Below are positions 12,801 to 20,595 of a DNA stretch of 64,000 nt, one piece after another. The stretch's first letter is position 1. Each line of letters starts with the position of its first letter. This DNA comes from Zanthoxylum bungeanum. Lineage: Eukaryota > Streptophyta > Magnoliopsida > Sapindales > Rutaceae. The position numbers and the translations under genes were made by a program. Below the pieces are notes generated by a model that did no database searches, was not told where the DNA came from, and saw only the letters and a list, made by a program, of their open reading frames with translations. Where the stretch lies: positions 434,001-498,000 of the forward strand of contig SKCR01007816.1 of the NCBI GenBank assembly GCA_019454045.1, in the 5' to 3' direction.

Positions 12801-12878
12801 GGTTTGTTTAGGGCGAGTAGTATGAGTAATACGAGCGCGATTGTCTCTGATACGAAAGCAATCGAAGAAACAGCCCAT
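3787..12878 (-). CDS. JASON: Protein JASON orthologue, seven exons, intact
   Basis: Exons on the minus strand: 12878-12801, 12723-12675, 12591-12512, 11745-11495, 5242-4438, 4342-4260 and 3895-3787. They total 1,455 nt (484 aa plus TGA). Every intron is GT..AG and the phases fit throughout. The N-terminus MGCFFDCFRIRD, the AKFLKACGTLVETPAEIRK block (exon 4), MQTPGTVFP and RIRSQYVYSV (exon 5), DRPIIGMVAAHWNEDE, IGPKWWDGNGIPNST and DQKVSWHATPFEERLEKALS are hallmarks of plant JASON. In Arabidopsis, JASON controls spindle orientation in male meiosis II and loss yields unreduced pollen. Gly2 and Cys3 suggest N-myristoylation plus palmitoylation (inference). Intron 4 (5243-11494, 6,252 bp) houses a copia element in antisense and a TRIM. 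The ATG was chosen because it gives the family N-terminus. Confidence 0.95.
4260..4342 (-). CDS. JASON: JASON exon 6
   Basis: 83 nt encoding DQKVSWHATPFEERLEKALS and on to VFISQ. This is the best conserved JASON C-terminal motif. The acceptor is TTTGCAG and the donor GTATGT. Confidence 0.93.
4438..5242 (-). CDS. JASON: JASON exon 5 (largest)
   Basis: 805 nt. The acceptor TTTTGCAG precedes CTGTATATCC, restoring the frame at SCISNAQNTG. The exon carries the serine-rich central region, the MQTPGTVFP and RIRSQYVYSV motifs, an acidic segment, the LSAWLKP motif and the DRPIIGMVAAHWNEDE / IGPKWWDGNGIPNST block. It ends NKYKE before donor GTACCT. The open frame continues above 5242 into the intron only by chance. 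Confidence 0.94.
5271..5713 (-). mobile_element. TRIM-like non-coding LTR element in JASON intron 4
   Basis: Two diverged direct copies of one repeat flank a ~70-80 bp core. On the minus strand the first copy runs 5713-5522, starting TGTGACATTCC and ending TCTCACA. It is followed by AA and TGGTATCATAG (5519-5509), which resembles an initiator-Met-tRNA primer site. A purine-rich tract precedes the second copy, 5440 to ~5271, which starts TGTGACATCC. No coding capacity fits between the copies. This is the layout of a terminal-repeat retrotransposon in miniature. The distal end is degenerate and no TSD was found. Confidence 0.7.
5834..6157 (+). repeat. 5' LTR of copia J
   Basis: Starts TGTTGACTAAAG and ends TTCACAACA, repeated at 10987-11306. 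A TATAAAA box lies near 5980 (GGCTCTATAAAATGGAGC), so it carries its own promoter, pointing antisense to JASON. Confidence 0.95.
6160..6171 (+). other. Primer-binding site of copia J
   Basis: TGGTATCAGAGC, two bases after the LTR, is complementary to the 3' end of plant initiator-methionine tRNA. Confidence 0.93.
6410..6596 (+). repeat. GC-rich CACGTCAGC / CCCAGTCAGC tandem repeat in the leader
   Basis: An irregular array alternating units of CGCCACGTCAGCG and CCCAGTCAGC, markedly GC-rich against the AT-rich surroundings. It includes about six CCACGTCA motifs (ACGT core). It lies between primer site and gag. A chance open frame crosses it, but its Q/S/P/R-rich translation simply reflects the repeat. 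Confidence 0.85.
6600..6770 (+). repeat. GTCCCTGAACTTT-type degenerate tandem repeats
   Basis: About five units of 32-37 bp built on TTTAGTCCCTGAACTTT followed by a TGTAAATTGCAA-like stretch. They sit directly after the GC-rich array in the leader, before gag. Confidence 0.8.
6867..7700 (+). CDS. gag: Copia J gag (capsid/nucleocapsid)
   Basis: 277 aa from the ATG at 6867; an upstream GTG codon is not a credible plant start. The N-terminal ~200 residues are a UBN2-type copia gag, with TSTNYFTWRGRM and later LLNTLPESWETFRS. A CCHC zinc knuckle, CYHCKKKGHMKRDC, lies at ~7563-7604. It would form the virus-like particle and bind element RNA. The frame ends TAA at 7698-7700, overlapping the ATG of the next frame by one base. 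Related elements have one continuous polyprotein, so this is a 1-base frameshift. Confidence 0.92.
   Translation: MEGSNGKMILLTSTNYFTWRGRMKDLLYVKDYDGSVCLEEKPEGMTDGKWANLHQKTCSTIRQWIDDSIVNHVSEEINARVLWRKLEELFRAKTGNNKLYYIKKMMGLKYQEGTAVADHINDFLGTMKELSGLGIDFGDEVNGLILLNTLPESWETFRSTVINSAADGKVTMEMSKTRIFEEEKRTRMQESASASTSEALVTEKNTRRGMSKIRGPGRSDKNRGKSRTRDIECYHCKKKGHMKRDCYKLKNEQSRRDGDSNQERVATTTRKPPKTFA
7700..8608 (+). CDS. pol: Copia J protease and N-terminal integrase
   Basis: Aspartic protease motif WVIDSGASIHA near the start. The gag-pre-integrase zinc finger follows (LWHKKLGHMS.. and CEHCMAGK; His and Cys pairs present). Then comes the integrase core, with the first catalytic Asp in LIHSDVCGPM and the second in RTDNGGEY (~8513-8535). 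The frame leaves the family pattern right after GGEYR near 8535, consistent with a 1-bp loss in a short G run, and ends spuriously at 8608. Confidence 0.88.
   Translation: MYEEDVVNLASHETSWVIDSGASIHATSRRDFFSSYTPGDYGAVRMGNDGQSKAVGIGDICLETENGTRLVLKGVKHIPDIRLNLISTGKLDDEGFCSTFSDGCWKLTKGSMVVARGKKDSTLYLMHAKLSNSSINTVNSNEAAELWHKKLGHMSQTGMEILRRRNVLPELKNSHLRKCEHCMAGKQNRVSFQSSPPQRKPEVLDLIHSDVCGPMQIRTLGGSLYFVTFIDDHSRKIWAYTLKRKDQVLGVFKEFHALVERETGKKLKCIRTDNGGEYRVRLISTARCKESDIKRHLQRHLS
8535..9369 (+). CDS. pol: Copia J integrase C-terminal part and linker
   Basis: Continues the integrase in another frame: TPQLNGLAERMNRTL holds the catalytic Glu, then the FGCKAFVHIPKDER and IGYGQDDFGYKLYDP region. A proline/acid-rich linker (VPRQEGTGDEAPRDDD, PQRRSDRERRPSNKY) separates integrase from RT. 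The open frame nominally begins at 8503, but homology starts near 8535. It stops at 9367-9369, where two small deletions shift into the RT frame. Confidence 0.85.
9371..10798 (+). CDS. pol: Copia J reverse transcriptase and RNase H
   Basis: 475 aa. RT motifs in order: KARLVVKGFNQRKGIDFDE, VEQMDVKTAFLHGDL, SLYGLKQAPRQWY and the catalytic YVDD (9851-9862). RNase H follows with YTDSDMAGDVDTRKSTSGYL, LSTTEAEFIAATEA and YCDSQSAIYLGKN. The catalytic residues look intact. The last ~25 residues are in the wrong frame after ~10725, where the expected DNGADMFTK-type ending appears in another frame (another 1-bp change). Confidence 0.92.
   Translation: MPRGKRALKNKWVYRVKQQEHTSQPRYKARLVVKGFNQRKGIDFDEIFSPVVKMSSIRVVLSLAASLDLEVEQMDVKTAFLHGDLEEEIYMEQPEGFRVSGKEDFVCRLRKSLYGLKQAPRQWYVKFESVMGEQGYKKTTSDHCVFVQKFSDEDFIILLLYVDDMLIVGRNQSRIDNLKQQLSKSFEMKDLGPAKQILGIRIGRDRKARRLYLSQEEYIEKVLQRFQMDKAKAVSTPLATHFRLSSRQSPSTESDKEEMKQVPYTSAVGSLMYAMVCTRPDLAHAVGLVSRFMSNPGREHWNAVKWIMRYLRGTSKMRLCFGSSDKPVLMGYTDSDMAGDVDTRKSTSGYLITLSGGAVAWQSRLQRCVALSTTEAEFIAATEACKELLWMKTFVQELGFKQEKYILYCDSQSAIYLGKNSTFHSRSKHIDVRYHWIRDVLSSRLLELRKIQPTTTVPICSRRFYRRRSLKFVVP
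10975..10986 (+). other. Polypurine tract of copia J
   Basis: GAGGGGGAGATT immediately precedes the 3' LTR and primes plus-strand synthesis. Confidence 0.88.
10987..11306 (+). repeat. 3' LTR of copia J
   Basis: 320 bp matching 5834-6157, followed by the TSD copy AGAAG at 11307-11311. Most differences from the 5' LTR are missing single bases in short runs. Confidence 0.95.
11495..11745 (-). CDS. JASON: JASON exon 4
   Basis: 251 nt opening with AKFLKACGTLVETPAEIRK, a strongly conserved JASON block. A Ser/Lys/Glu-rich, probably disordered segment follows (GSPPADEKDNESS and after). It ends in phase 2 (AG) before donor GTTGGA, and the serine codon is completed in exon 5 across the 6.25 kb intron. 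Confidence 0.92.
11746..12511 (-). other. JASON intron 3
   Basis: 766-bp intron between exons 3 and 4, AT-rich, with no reading frame or repeat that I recognise. Confidence 0.85.
12512..12591 (-). CDS. JASON: JASON exon 3
   Basis: 80 nt encoding the KEEYWSNDIENQHLETPQFD region and ending in RLKDE at phase 0. The acceptor is TTGATAG and the donor GTACAA. Confidence 0.9.
12675..12723 (-). CDS. JASON: JASON exon 2
   Basis: 49 nt encoding EPVISKNRLSSLFSAE plus one base. The acceptor is GATCAG and the donor GTGAAT. The RLSSLF segment is shared by JASON proteins. Confidence 0.9.
12801..12878 (-). CDS. JASON: JASON exon 1
   Basis: Codes for residues 1-26, starting MGCFFDCFRIRD and ending PKQT. 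The donor GTAAGC follows directly and the exon ends in phase 0. MGC at the start fits a dual-acylation signal. Confidence 0.93.
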
Positions 12879-13392
12879 GGCTCTCGAAACGGTGACGTCG
12901 AGAAATCGGACCACCGATCTGCAAATACTATCAATTTCTCGATTAAGCAATGAGCTAATCATAATATCATATCGTCTCTCGATTTTTCGCTTGTCAGTGT
13001 CAATAATGAAACCCTATCTTTCTTTTTTATTATTCTTTTAATTTGGGGATTTAATTTGTAATCGGCCAACTAAAGAGAGAGTTGTTGCGTCGTTTTTGAA
13101 ATTTGAACTAATCCAACGAGGGAAACAAATGCCCTCCCAAATGAAATTAATTTTGAGTGTTGAGGCGCGTATGGTAGTACAATCACTCGCCATATTTTTA
13201 TGACACGTGGAATTGAGGGAGCCAGTGATACGTACGTATGGAGTCTCGAGAGGGAATGAATGTACCACTTAAATTGCGGTTGTCTTGACAGTATCAGATA
13301 TGCGATCAAAGTATCAAACCTAATGTAATAAATAATTTAAATTCTTTTATTTTTCCGATGAAGAAGTTTCATTACATCTTCTGCAATGTTTC
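12879..13392 (-). promoter_or_regulatory. JASON 5' flank: likely 5' UTR and proximal promoter
   Basis: About 510 bp between the start codon and the first upstream transposon. An ATATGATATTATGATTAG stretch near 12970 and a TTTGCAG next to the 5' UTR may be promoter or 5' UTR intron signals, but none is decisive. CACGTG-like CACGTGG occurs near 13204. The boundary is inferred from position only. Confidence 0.45.
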
Positions 13393-15762
13393 AATGGTTT
13401 GTTTACTTGAAAATAATAGGAATGGATAAATGAAAATCATTTTTATTAAAATGGAAATGATAATGGAAGTGAGACTTATATATTTGAGAGTGGTAAATGA
13501 TAGTGGTGAGCACCGGTTCCGGATAGACCCGGAATCGGTTGGAACCGGACCGAAAATTCAGGTTTGGAATCGGAACCGGTTGTAACCGGTCTGGTTCCGG
13601 TTCCAAATACATGGAACATTTTTTAACCGGTCCGATTCCGGTTCCAGAACAACCGGAACCGGACCATAGAACCAGAACAACCCGAATGTTGACCCGAATT
13701 TGATACCTAATTATATAAAACGACATCGGTTTTTTTTTTTTTTTTTTTGCAAGATAAATTAACTCAAGAACTGAAGCAGCAACCCTAAAGGCTAAAAAGA
13801 CCCATTTGCAATTGCATCGCCGCCACTGGCCATCACACATTTCTTAGGTTGAATCTTCTCAGTTCTCCTCACTTCTCAGTTGTCCTCAGTTCTCATTTCT
13901 TCGAATTTGAATCTCAATACTGCTTGTCGCTCCTTGCTTCACGGCCACACTAAGGTATACTTTTTGGTATTTCGAGTGTAATTTATATGAAAAAATCTGA
14001 ACTTGGATGGGTTTGATGAGTAAAATTCCCTCTTTGAAATTCTGAAATTCGTTAGAATATCCGCATTGTAGCTAAATTCTATGAAATTTACCATATTCTC
14101 AATTTATTTTTGAATTTGTTGTTTCACCACTTCTCTTTTTAGCCGATAACATTTTTTTTATTCCATTAATTGAAGATATAGGCATGCATGTTTGTCGTTT
14201 GAACATGTTTCTTGTTTTAGTTTTTTTTTTCTTTATCTCCTGTTTTGGACTTTTGGTTAAGTTCTTGATCTATGTAGCTTCAAGTATGACTTGTTTCAGT
14301 TTTTTGAATTTGGCATGGACTATGATGGGATGAATTTCATTACTTGTTTCTCCACTAATAAATTACAAACTGGGATGCAATTCGAAGATTCAATTTTTTT
14401 TTAGTTCAACAATCACATTGATTCAGTTTTGTTCTCTGTTTTTGAAGTAATGAAGTTCGAGGTTACTTGTTGATTTATGATGGATTTTATCGCAATCATG
14501 CAGATGGGCTGCCTTCATTGCTTGTTTAAGTTTTTGTTTACTTCTATGACTAGTGTCAACAACCTAATGATCATTGCGTGTAATTACAGTGATGCTATTG
14601 TGTTGTGTTGCTGTTAGGCAGAATATTGTACAAATTGGGGATGTTGATCATCATCTAATAAAGTGTTTAACCTTTGGGCAATGCTTGTTATTGATGTCTG
14701 ATGATATCAGTTTTGTCAACACCTCCGGCATGCTCCTTGGAACAATGTGCTACTTCTGAAACATAGAAGAATTAAAAACTCATATCATTTGTATTCTGTA
14801 AAAGTGATTGCAGTATTAGATGGCTTTGTTTATTTTTGTTTTTGTTTGGAATGATAAACCAATTTCTTGTTTTCGTCCAATGTTTTGTATTGCCTAACTA
14901 CAAACACTATCAAAAGGACGCCCAAAGGACATGACGTTTTCTCTAGGACGAGTCAATCTGCAAGCTGGATGCAAGAGGAGTTACCAAAACAGTCAAAGTC
15001 AGTAATGATCAAAGCAAAGAGGCACTTAAACGCTCCATTTCACTTTATCTACGTTAGTAACAGAGAAGGGAAAAAAAATAGGGTAATTCGGAACCAGACC
15101 GGAACCGAATTGGAACCGAATAACAAGGTACCCTATTTAATTGGGTAGGTTCATGTTCCATGCGGAACCGGAACCGGAACCGAAACCGATTTTGCTCACC
15201 CCTAGTAAATGAGAGTCTTATTCACACTACCTCATAAGAATGAGATTCTCATTCTCATTATTAATGTAAAATTGTAATATTATCCCTAAGGTAATTAATT
15301 AATATTAAATTATAAATAATAAATAATATATATTGATAATTAAAAATTAATCAATAATTAATAATAAATAAAATTTTAATATTTAAAATTTTAAAAAATA
15401 ATAATTTAATAAAAGATTAAATTAATATATTAATAATTAATTCATACTTAATTTATAAATAATAAATTAATTAATCAATAATTAATAATAAAATAAGAAT
15501 TTAATATTTAATAATTTAATACATTAAAATTAATAATAATTAATAAGTAATAAGTAATAAATTAATATATAAATATAACTAAGGGTATTTTTGTAACTTG
15601 TTAATAATTCATTCTGATTATTAGACAATATAAACTCATCAATAGTAATACTAATTCATTATGATTCCTACAATAAACAACTTATTATGATTTTGATTTA
15701 CCATTCTCATTTCAATTTATTCTAATTTCATCTCATTCCGATTACAAATACGTAAACGCATT
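13393..15762. mobile_element. Degenerate MITE-like element split by a hAT insertion
   Basis: The left end (AATGGTTTGTTTACTTG) and the reverse complement of the right end (AATGCGTTTACGTATTTG) are related. Both continue into GGAATG/AATGAGA-rich, very AT-rich arms without coding capacity. The inner hAT element (13501-15204) separates the halves. No clear TSD was found, so the superfamily is open. Confidence 0.45.
13501..15204. mobile_element. Non-autonomous hAT element, 1,704 bp, with 8-bp TSD
   Basis: Terminal inverted repeats: the left end starts TAGTGGTGAGCACCGG and the right end, reverse complemented, starts TAGGGGTGAGCAAAATCGG. It is flanked by a perfect 8-bp duplication GTAAATGA (13493-13500 and 15205-15212), diagnostic for hAT. 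Both subterminal regions are packed with GGAACCGG repeats (13510-13680 and 15085-15190), as expected for transposase binding. The interior has an 18-bp poly-T run near 13,733 and no transposase frame, so it would depend on a transposase in trans. Strand cannot be assigned. Confidence 0.9.
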
Positions 15763-16501
15763 ATCAATTCAATCACTTAAAATTTCTTATGTCTAGATAA
15801 TTCATGAACTTCCATATTATAGTTTTTTTTTGGAACAAAAGCAAATTTAAAAGAGCCTAAATATTTTGCTATCAAATGGATTTCCAATATCATTCATGTA
15901 AACTCAATTTCAATAGCATTTTTTTTCCTAAAAGATTCGCAATATTCTTAACATCGGACTCTATAATTAGAGAGTATAAGCCTATGTCTTTCGCAGTTTG
16001 AATCCCAAACTTTATCGTTTTTACACCAAGATGTCAGCCAATATCACAAGGTCATCATTACAGTTGTTGCCACTCCCAACTGCCATAATCCACCAATCAA
16101 ATTAGCTCATTCTTCTGCTATTGCATCGGCCTATGGCGACTCTACTCTGCCACTATTCTGCCACTGTATCGGCTTATAGCGGCTGACAAGGCCTACGACC
16201 ATTGTGGTGTTGGGGCGGTTGTGGGACCCCTAGGGTCGGATCGGTGCCCCACACAGCGAAAGTGGGTCTAACCCATAGATATCAAGTATGAGTGTAATTT
16301 TAAATAATTTAATGGAATAATAGATTATATTACGAGTGTATAGGAAAAACTCGGGGCCAAATCGGAGTCCGGAAACTCAAAAATAAGAGAAAACAAATTT
16401 AATTATGCTCGACACGTTCAATACAATGCTTGCGCGCGCACTGTAGCGCTGTATGCGTTTAGCGCAATGTTTTTTTTATTTCAAATTATTTCTCATTCAT
16501 C
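15763..16501. other. Intergenic, no gene recognised
   Basis: AT-rich sequence between the MITE and the gypsy LTR. A GC-richer block at 16130-16270 has no frame or repeat that I recognise. Confidence 0.5.
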
Positions 16502-16523
16502 AGCTCTCTGGAAACAGAGAGCT
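16502..16523. repeat. Perfect short inverted repeat (hairpin)
   Basis: AGCTCTCTG and CAGAGAGCT around a GAAA loop, at the outer edge of the gypsy LTR. GNRA-type loop if transcribed. Confidence 0.75.
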
Positions 16524-17154
16524 GATGGAATTGGGGTTTTTACCCTAATTCCTTCAAACCTTCCATTAACACTTTCAAATACCCAAAATTAATTTTTAAT
16601 ATCTAAATCAACATCAACCCATGTCATAGAACAAAAATTATGTTTTTCATAATATCAAATATTTTTACAAAAACATAAATTTATTCTAAACATACACATG
16701 CATAAATTTTGAATCCAAAACACAAATCAAATTAGAATCCACAATGAAGTGACTCATGAACAATTCTAGGTCACTCAAAAGTGGTCAAGTGATTCTAGAA
16801 TGGTAGTCATAGCTCCAAACTTTTATCTAGAGTTCCAAACTCTAATTTTAAATTTATATCCATAATAAATATTTTGTTTATTTATTTCTTTAGTAATCCT
16901 AGGTATGTATTGTAACTAGATAAAGTATCTAGGGTTGTGATGAATTCCAATATCATTGGTTTTATAACTTGGTTATTTTGTGTCTTGTGTGATGTATTGG
17001 TTTATTTATTGAGTCTTAATCTTAATGTTTCTTGTTCATTGGCCCCCAATAAGATTGATATGGTAAACTTAAAATGAACTTGGAAATGGTATTTTATGGA
17101 GTTTACAGAGAAATCCTAGAAGAAAATACGAGTTTTACATCAAATTTGGCATGC

Positions 17155-17162
17155 TATTTATA
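17155..17162 (-). promoter_or_regulatory. TATA box of gypsy LTR
   Basis: Minus-strand CCTATAAATAGC context, a canonical plant TATA box placed within the LTR, with transcription running to lower coordinates. Confidence 0.6.
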
Positions 17163-17203
17163 GGCAAATATAAAGGCTTCCACCAATTTCTCCATCAATT
17201 TCT

Positions 17204-17295
17204 CTACCAATCATGCCACCAAACATGCCACCAAACAAGGCACCAAACAAGGCACCAAATATGGCACCAAATCCTCCACCAAACATGCAAGCATT
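17204..17295 (-). repeat. 12-bp tandem repeat in gypsy U3
   Basis: About seven units of TTTGGTGCCTTG (minus strand) with changes such as TTTGGTGGCATG, 45-130 bp upstream of the TATA box. Translated it gives a G-x-F-G repeat, but no gene supports coding. Confidence 0.85.
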
Positions 17296-17310
17296 TTTTG
17301 TGGAAGTTTG

Positions 17311-18836
17311 TGTTAGACAATTATGACCTATAGCGTCACTATTTGTAAAAGACATTGTGGTTTTTGTACAAATTAATTATGTAGCAATGAAATTGCATTT
17401 TATCATTTTGTAATTTGATTACGTAAATATATAAATGATAAAATTCCCTATGATTAGTTCCAGATTATAAGATATGAGACAGTATTAATCCATAAAGGTT
17501 TAATCATTAAATATCCATAGTCGTAGTATTATCGAGACTGGACATCGATAATACGGAATAGACTAGTATTGCATTTGTGCGTGTTATGGAAGCGTAACAT
17601 CATAGTTCTCATATATTTAAGTATTGAATACTTATGCAAGTGTGATAGGAGGTTGTGTTTACCGATGGTACGGAAACAGCTTCGCTCTGGATAGACCCCG
17701 CTGAATCCCATTGGTAGTATGACTATGTGTCTATGGGAATCCGCATCAGGGTAGGTGTATTTGGTCTTAACCTGAGACTTACATCACTAGTACTTGTGAC
17801 AATCAATACGCTTTGGTTTTGGTCGTCCGGGACTTTAACAGGTTCTGTGTACGCCTCTTGTGGGTTTATTGAGAATCGTAGTGTATTGGGTGTGATGTCA
17901 AGAAGGAAGTATCACTTCAGACTTCAGTCATATGGAGATGATGATCGCGCAGAGATACAGAACTGGTACTCTAAATGGTTGCAACCATCGGGATAATATG
18001 ACAAGGTCGTGATTATCCAATTTAAAGAGACTAGTTGCTAGTAATCCGATATATGCTTCGTACGGGGCAGACACTATTCCAGCTTCAGGCCTTGTATGTG
18101 ACATCTGATACTGGATCGTTATACGCAATACTATGTATACTACGCCTGATATAGATTATGTATTCCATTAAGAATATTTCTGGAGAATTGGGAAGGCACG
18201 GTGTTTTGCTAGAAGCCAACCATGTCTCGTAAATCGGTAAAATGTAGTACTAGGTACGTACGTGTTCGGATAGTCCGACTACCGGATTTACTGCCAACAT
18301 ATCCAGGGATCTCTTGGGTCGCTTCCCGAAGATTCACCGATGACGTATGATTCGAGCATAATTAATCTGGGATTAATTACGGAGAGATTTTATCTAGGAT
18401 AAAATACCATTTGAAGAGAGAAAACGATTAATTTGGAATTAATCGATAGAATAATATATTCGATATATTAAACGAAATTAGATTTCGACGCGGAATTAAA
18501 ATTGGATTTTAATTCGGGCTAACGAATTAATTTAGAATTAATTCGCTAGTGACGTGAATAGTAATTTTGCTTGGCATTATTATTTAATTAAATTTGATTT
18601 AATTACATCGCAACAGAAAGTTCGTTAATTCGGAATTAGCGAACCCGAGCCCGGGAGTGTTTGCGAGCCCACTCGAATTTCGAATCAAGTGGGGCCCACA
18701 AGTCACATCATTTGTCACTTTAAGTGATGGGTTTTGGTGACAATGATGATGACTTGCCTTACACACTTTGTATTGATGATGGCTTGATTGACTTAAACCA
18801 AATTTTTGGTAAATGATTATTAGATTTTTGAAATCA
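17311..18836 (+). repeat. Copia A 5' LTR, block 1
   Basis: Aligns with 46986-48509 of the 3' LTR. It stops abruptly after TTTTTGAAATCA, where minus-strand leader sequence of C begins. It contains the palindrome array at 18359-18650. Confidence 0.9.
18359..18650 (+). repeat. Palindrome array, A 5' LTR copy
   Basis: Same order as at 48020-48305. Here the fifth palindrome is perfect, CGAAAT/TAG/ATTTCG, and the fourth has 8-bp arms TAATATAT/TCG. The last has centre CGG. Confidence 0.88.
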
Positions 18837-20595
18837 TATCCAATATATTGCCTAACCTTTTTCCTCTGAATCAACTAAGCCTTGGCTTTGGCACAACAAA
18901 CTTAGTGATCCTAGTTAAGCGGAACCCATTGACCATGGAAAGCTTCGTAATCAATGTCGATGGACAAGAAGTGATCTTGACTTTGGCCAACAAATCACAA
19001 CTTGGACAAGACACCAATATGGAACAAAGCTCTCGTGATTCAAACACATCCTCGACGGACAAAGGCCTTGACTTTGGCCAACAAACCAATGCCAGTCTTG
19101 GATCTTGAGTAAGAATCACTCGATGGAAGGAAAAACGCTTAATATTTTGTGAGTGTTTTTCGCGTGCAATTGGCAACCAATTTATTATCTTTGTTAAGGT
19201 CTCATCATCATACACCATTAAACATGCATTCTAAACACATAATAAGGCGCATATAAATAAATTAATAATGATATGTGGATGGATACTTAACACATTGTTC
19301 CTAGAACAAATCTCTCTATTTCCTCTCTCCCGCTAGCACAAGTATTACTTCTACCCGTTACATAACACTTCTAAAGAAACCTCATTTACATTGAGGGGAA
19401 TAGGTGAAAAGAGAAATACAAAGAGTAAGGAGGTAATAGGCTGGACACGCAGGTCCAATTAATAAAATCTAAATTTATTACAATAATTTCCAAAATTGCC
19501 CCACCCATCTAATATCCATCCGATATACATTATTCATGCATCGCAACCATGTATTCACACAAGCATGTTCAAACAACGATTTGATTTTGCGCGAGTCAAA
19601 CTCGTTTTGCGAATAAGTACTCAAAGTACGAATTCTTGAATTAAATTAAACTACAACATTAAATCCAATTTAATATGTATTTAATACTAATTCGCTATTT
19701 AATTCCAAATTAAATATTACACTTTATTAACGAACCTTTACGACTTAGATTCTAAATCTAACCTTTACGGGTCTCAAAGCCCGATTAACATCCAATGTTA
19801 ATTTAATTTAAAGTCCAATTAGGTTTTAATTAATTTCTTAAGGCATGGACTTTTGGTCAACATGGGTCAAACCCAATTACCAAAGTCCATTTAAGGAATC
19901 ACCCTTATTTGCCAAGAAACCAATTTAGGCCCATTAGGCCCAATTAAATATTAAAGGTCCATTAAGTCATAATTGGACTTTATGGATATGGTTTTGGGCC
20001 CAATTGGATCCAACCAATTTATCCTAAACCTATCTTGGTACAACCAAGCCCAATTACAACCTTTGAAAGCCCAATTCCAAATTTGGCCCAAAATAATTAA
20101 ATTCCAAAATTCCAATTTCATAATTTAATTACTCAAAGTGTAATGCCATAATTAATCACCCAAATTAACATTTCTAAAACATCAATTTACACAATTAATT
20201 ATGCTCATTATCATCAAAACATGTCCAACACATTTTAATTAAAATCAAACCCATTTCATGTTAGTAAGCTCTCGGCATTTTGGGGATTTTAATGTCCAAT
20301 TCGGTTTCAATCCAATTGAATTACAAATCAAAATTACCCAATCGTTTCAAGTCATCCAATGTTCAACGAAACAAAAAATACTAAGACTTAGGGCACTATA
20401 TAACTCTCGGCCAAGCCATAGATTTGGGCAAAAATTGATCCAATCAATATTTCATGAAATTGATCCAATCCAACTTCAATTAAACATCATTCAAGCATAC
20501 ACAATCAATTAATTTAATCAAATCATGCTCAAAATCAATTTACCAAATTTTAACCCTAAGTTCAAGTTTCATGCTCAATCTCGCTCTGATACCAT
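18837..20595 (-). mobile_element. Copia C second leader, truncated
   Basis: Minus-strand primer site TGGTATCAGAGC at 20594-20583, then ~1.75 kb of untranslated leader, nearly identical to 26,640-28,459. It carries the reiterated TTGGCCAAAGTCAAG motif. A plus-strand open frame at 18848-19108 is antisense to the leader and not considered a gene. Confidence 0.85.

Larger units (their letters stand above)
16523..17310 (-). repeat. Gypsy G 3' LTR, distal part
   Basis: On the minus strand this continues the LTR that starts at 49400 (TGATGAGCGG) and is cut by copia A. It ends TTCCATCA at 16523, so the LTR has TGATG..CATCA termini and, without A, is about 1.26 kb. It holds a TATA box at 17162-17155 and a 12-bp tandem repeat just upstream of it. 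The join across A is supported by the TSD of A (GTTTG at 17306-17310 and 48920-48924). Confidence 0.7.

Noticed and set aside
15280..15560. Dense AATTAATAAT tract as a possible origin or scaffold attachment region
   Set aside because: Simple AT-rich arm of the MITE-like element; nothing specific supports a function.
17158..17355. Open frame encoding a glycine/phenylalanine repeat protein (MFGGGFGAIFGALFGALFGG)
   Set aside because: It is the translation of the 12-bp U3 repeat and runs across the boundary of copia A.
18848..19108. 86-aa plus-strand frame, duplicated at 26649-26909
   Set aside because: Antisense to the C leader. It recurs only because the leader itself is duplicated, and matches no known protein.
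19400..20200. AGGCCCAATT / TTGGGCCC-rich stretches as possible regulatory motifs
   Set aside because: They recur in every leader of the A/C/D lineage as ordinary leader sequence without a distinct arrangement.
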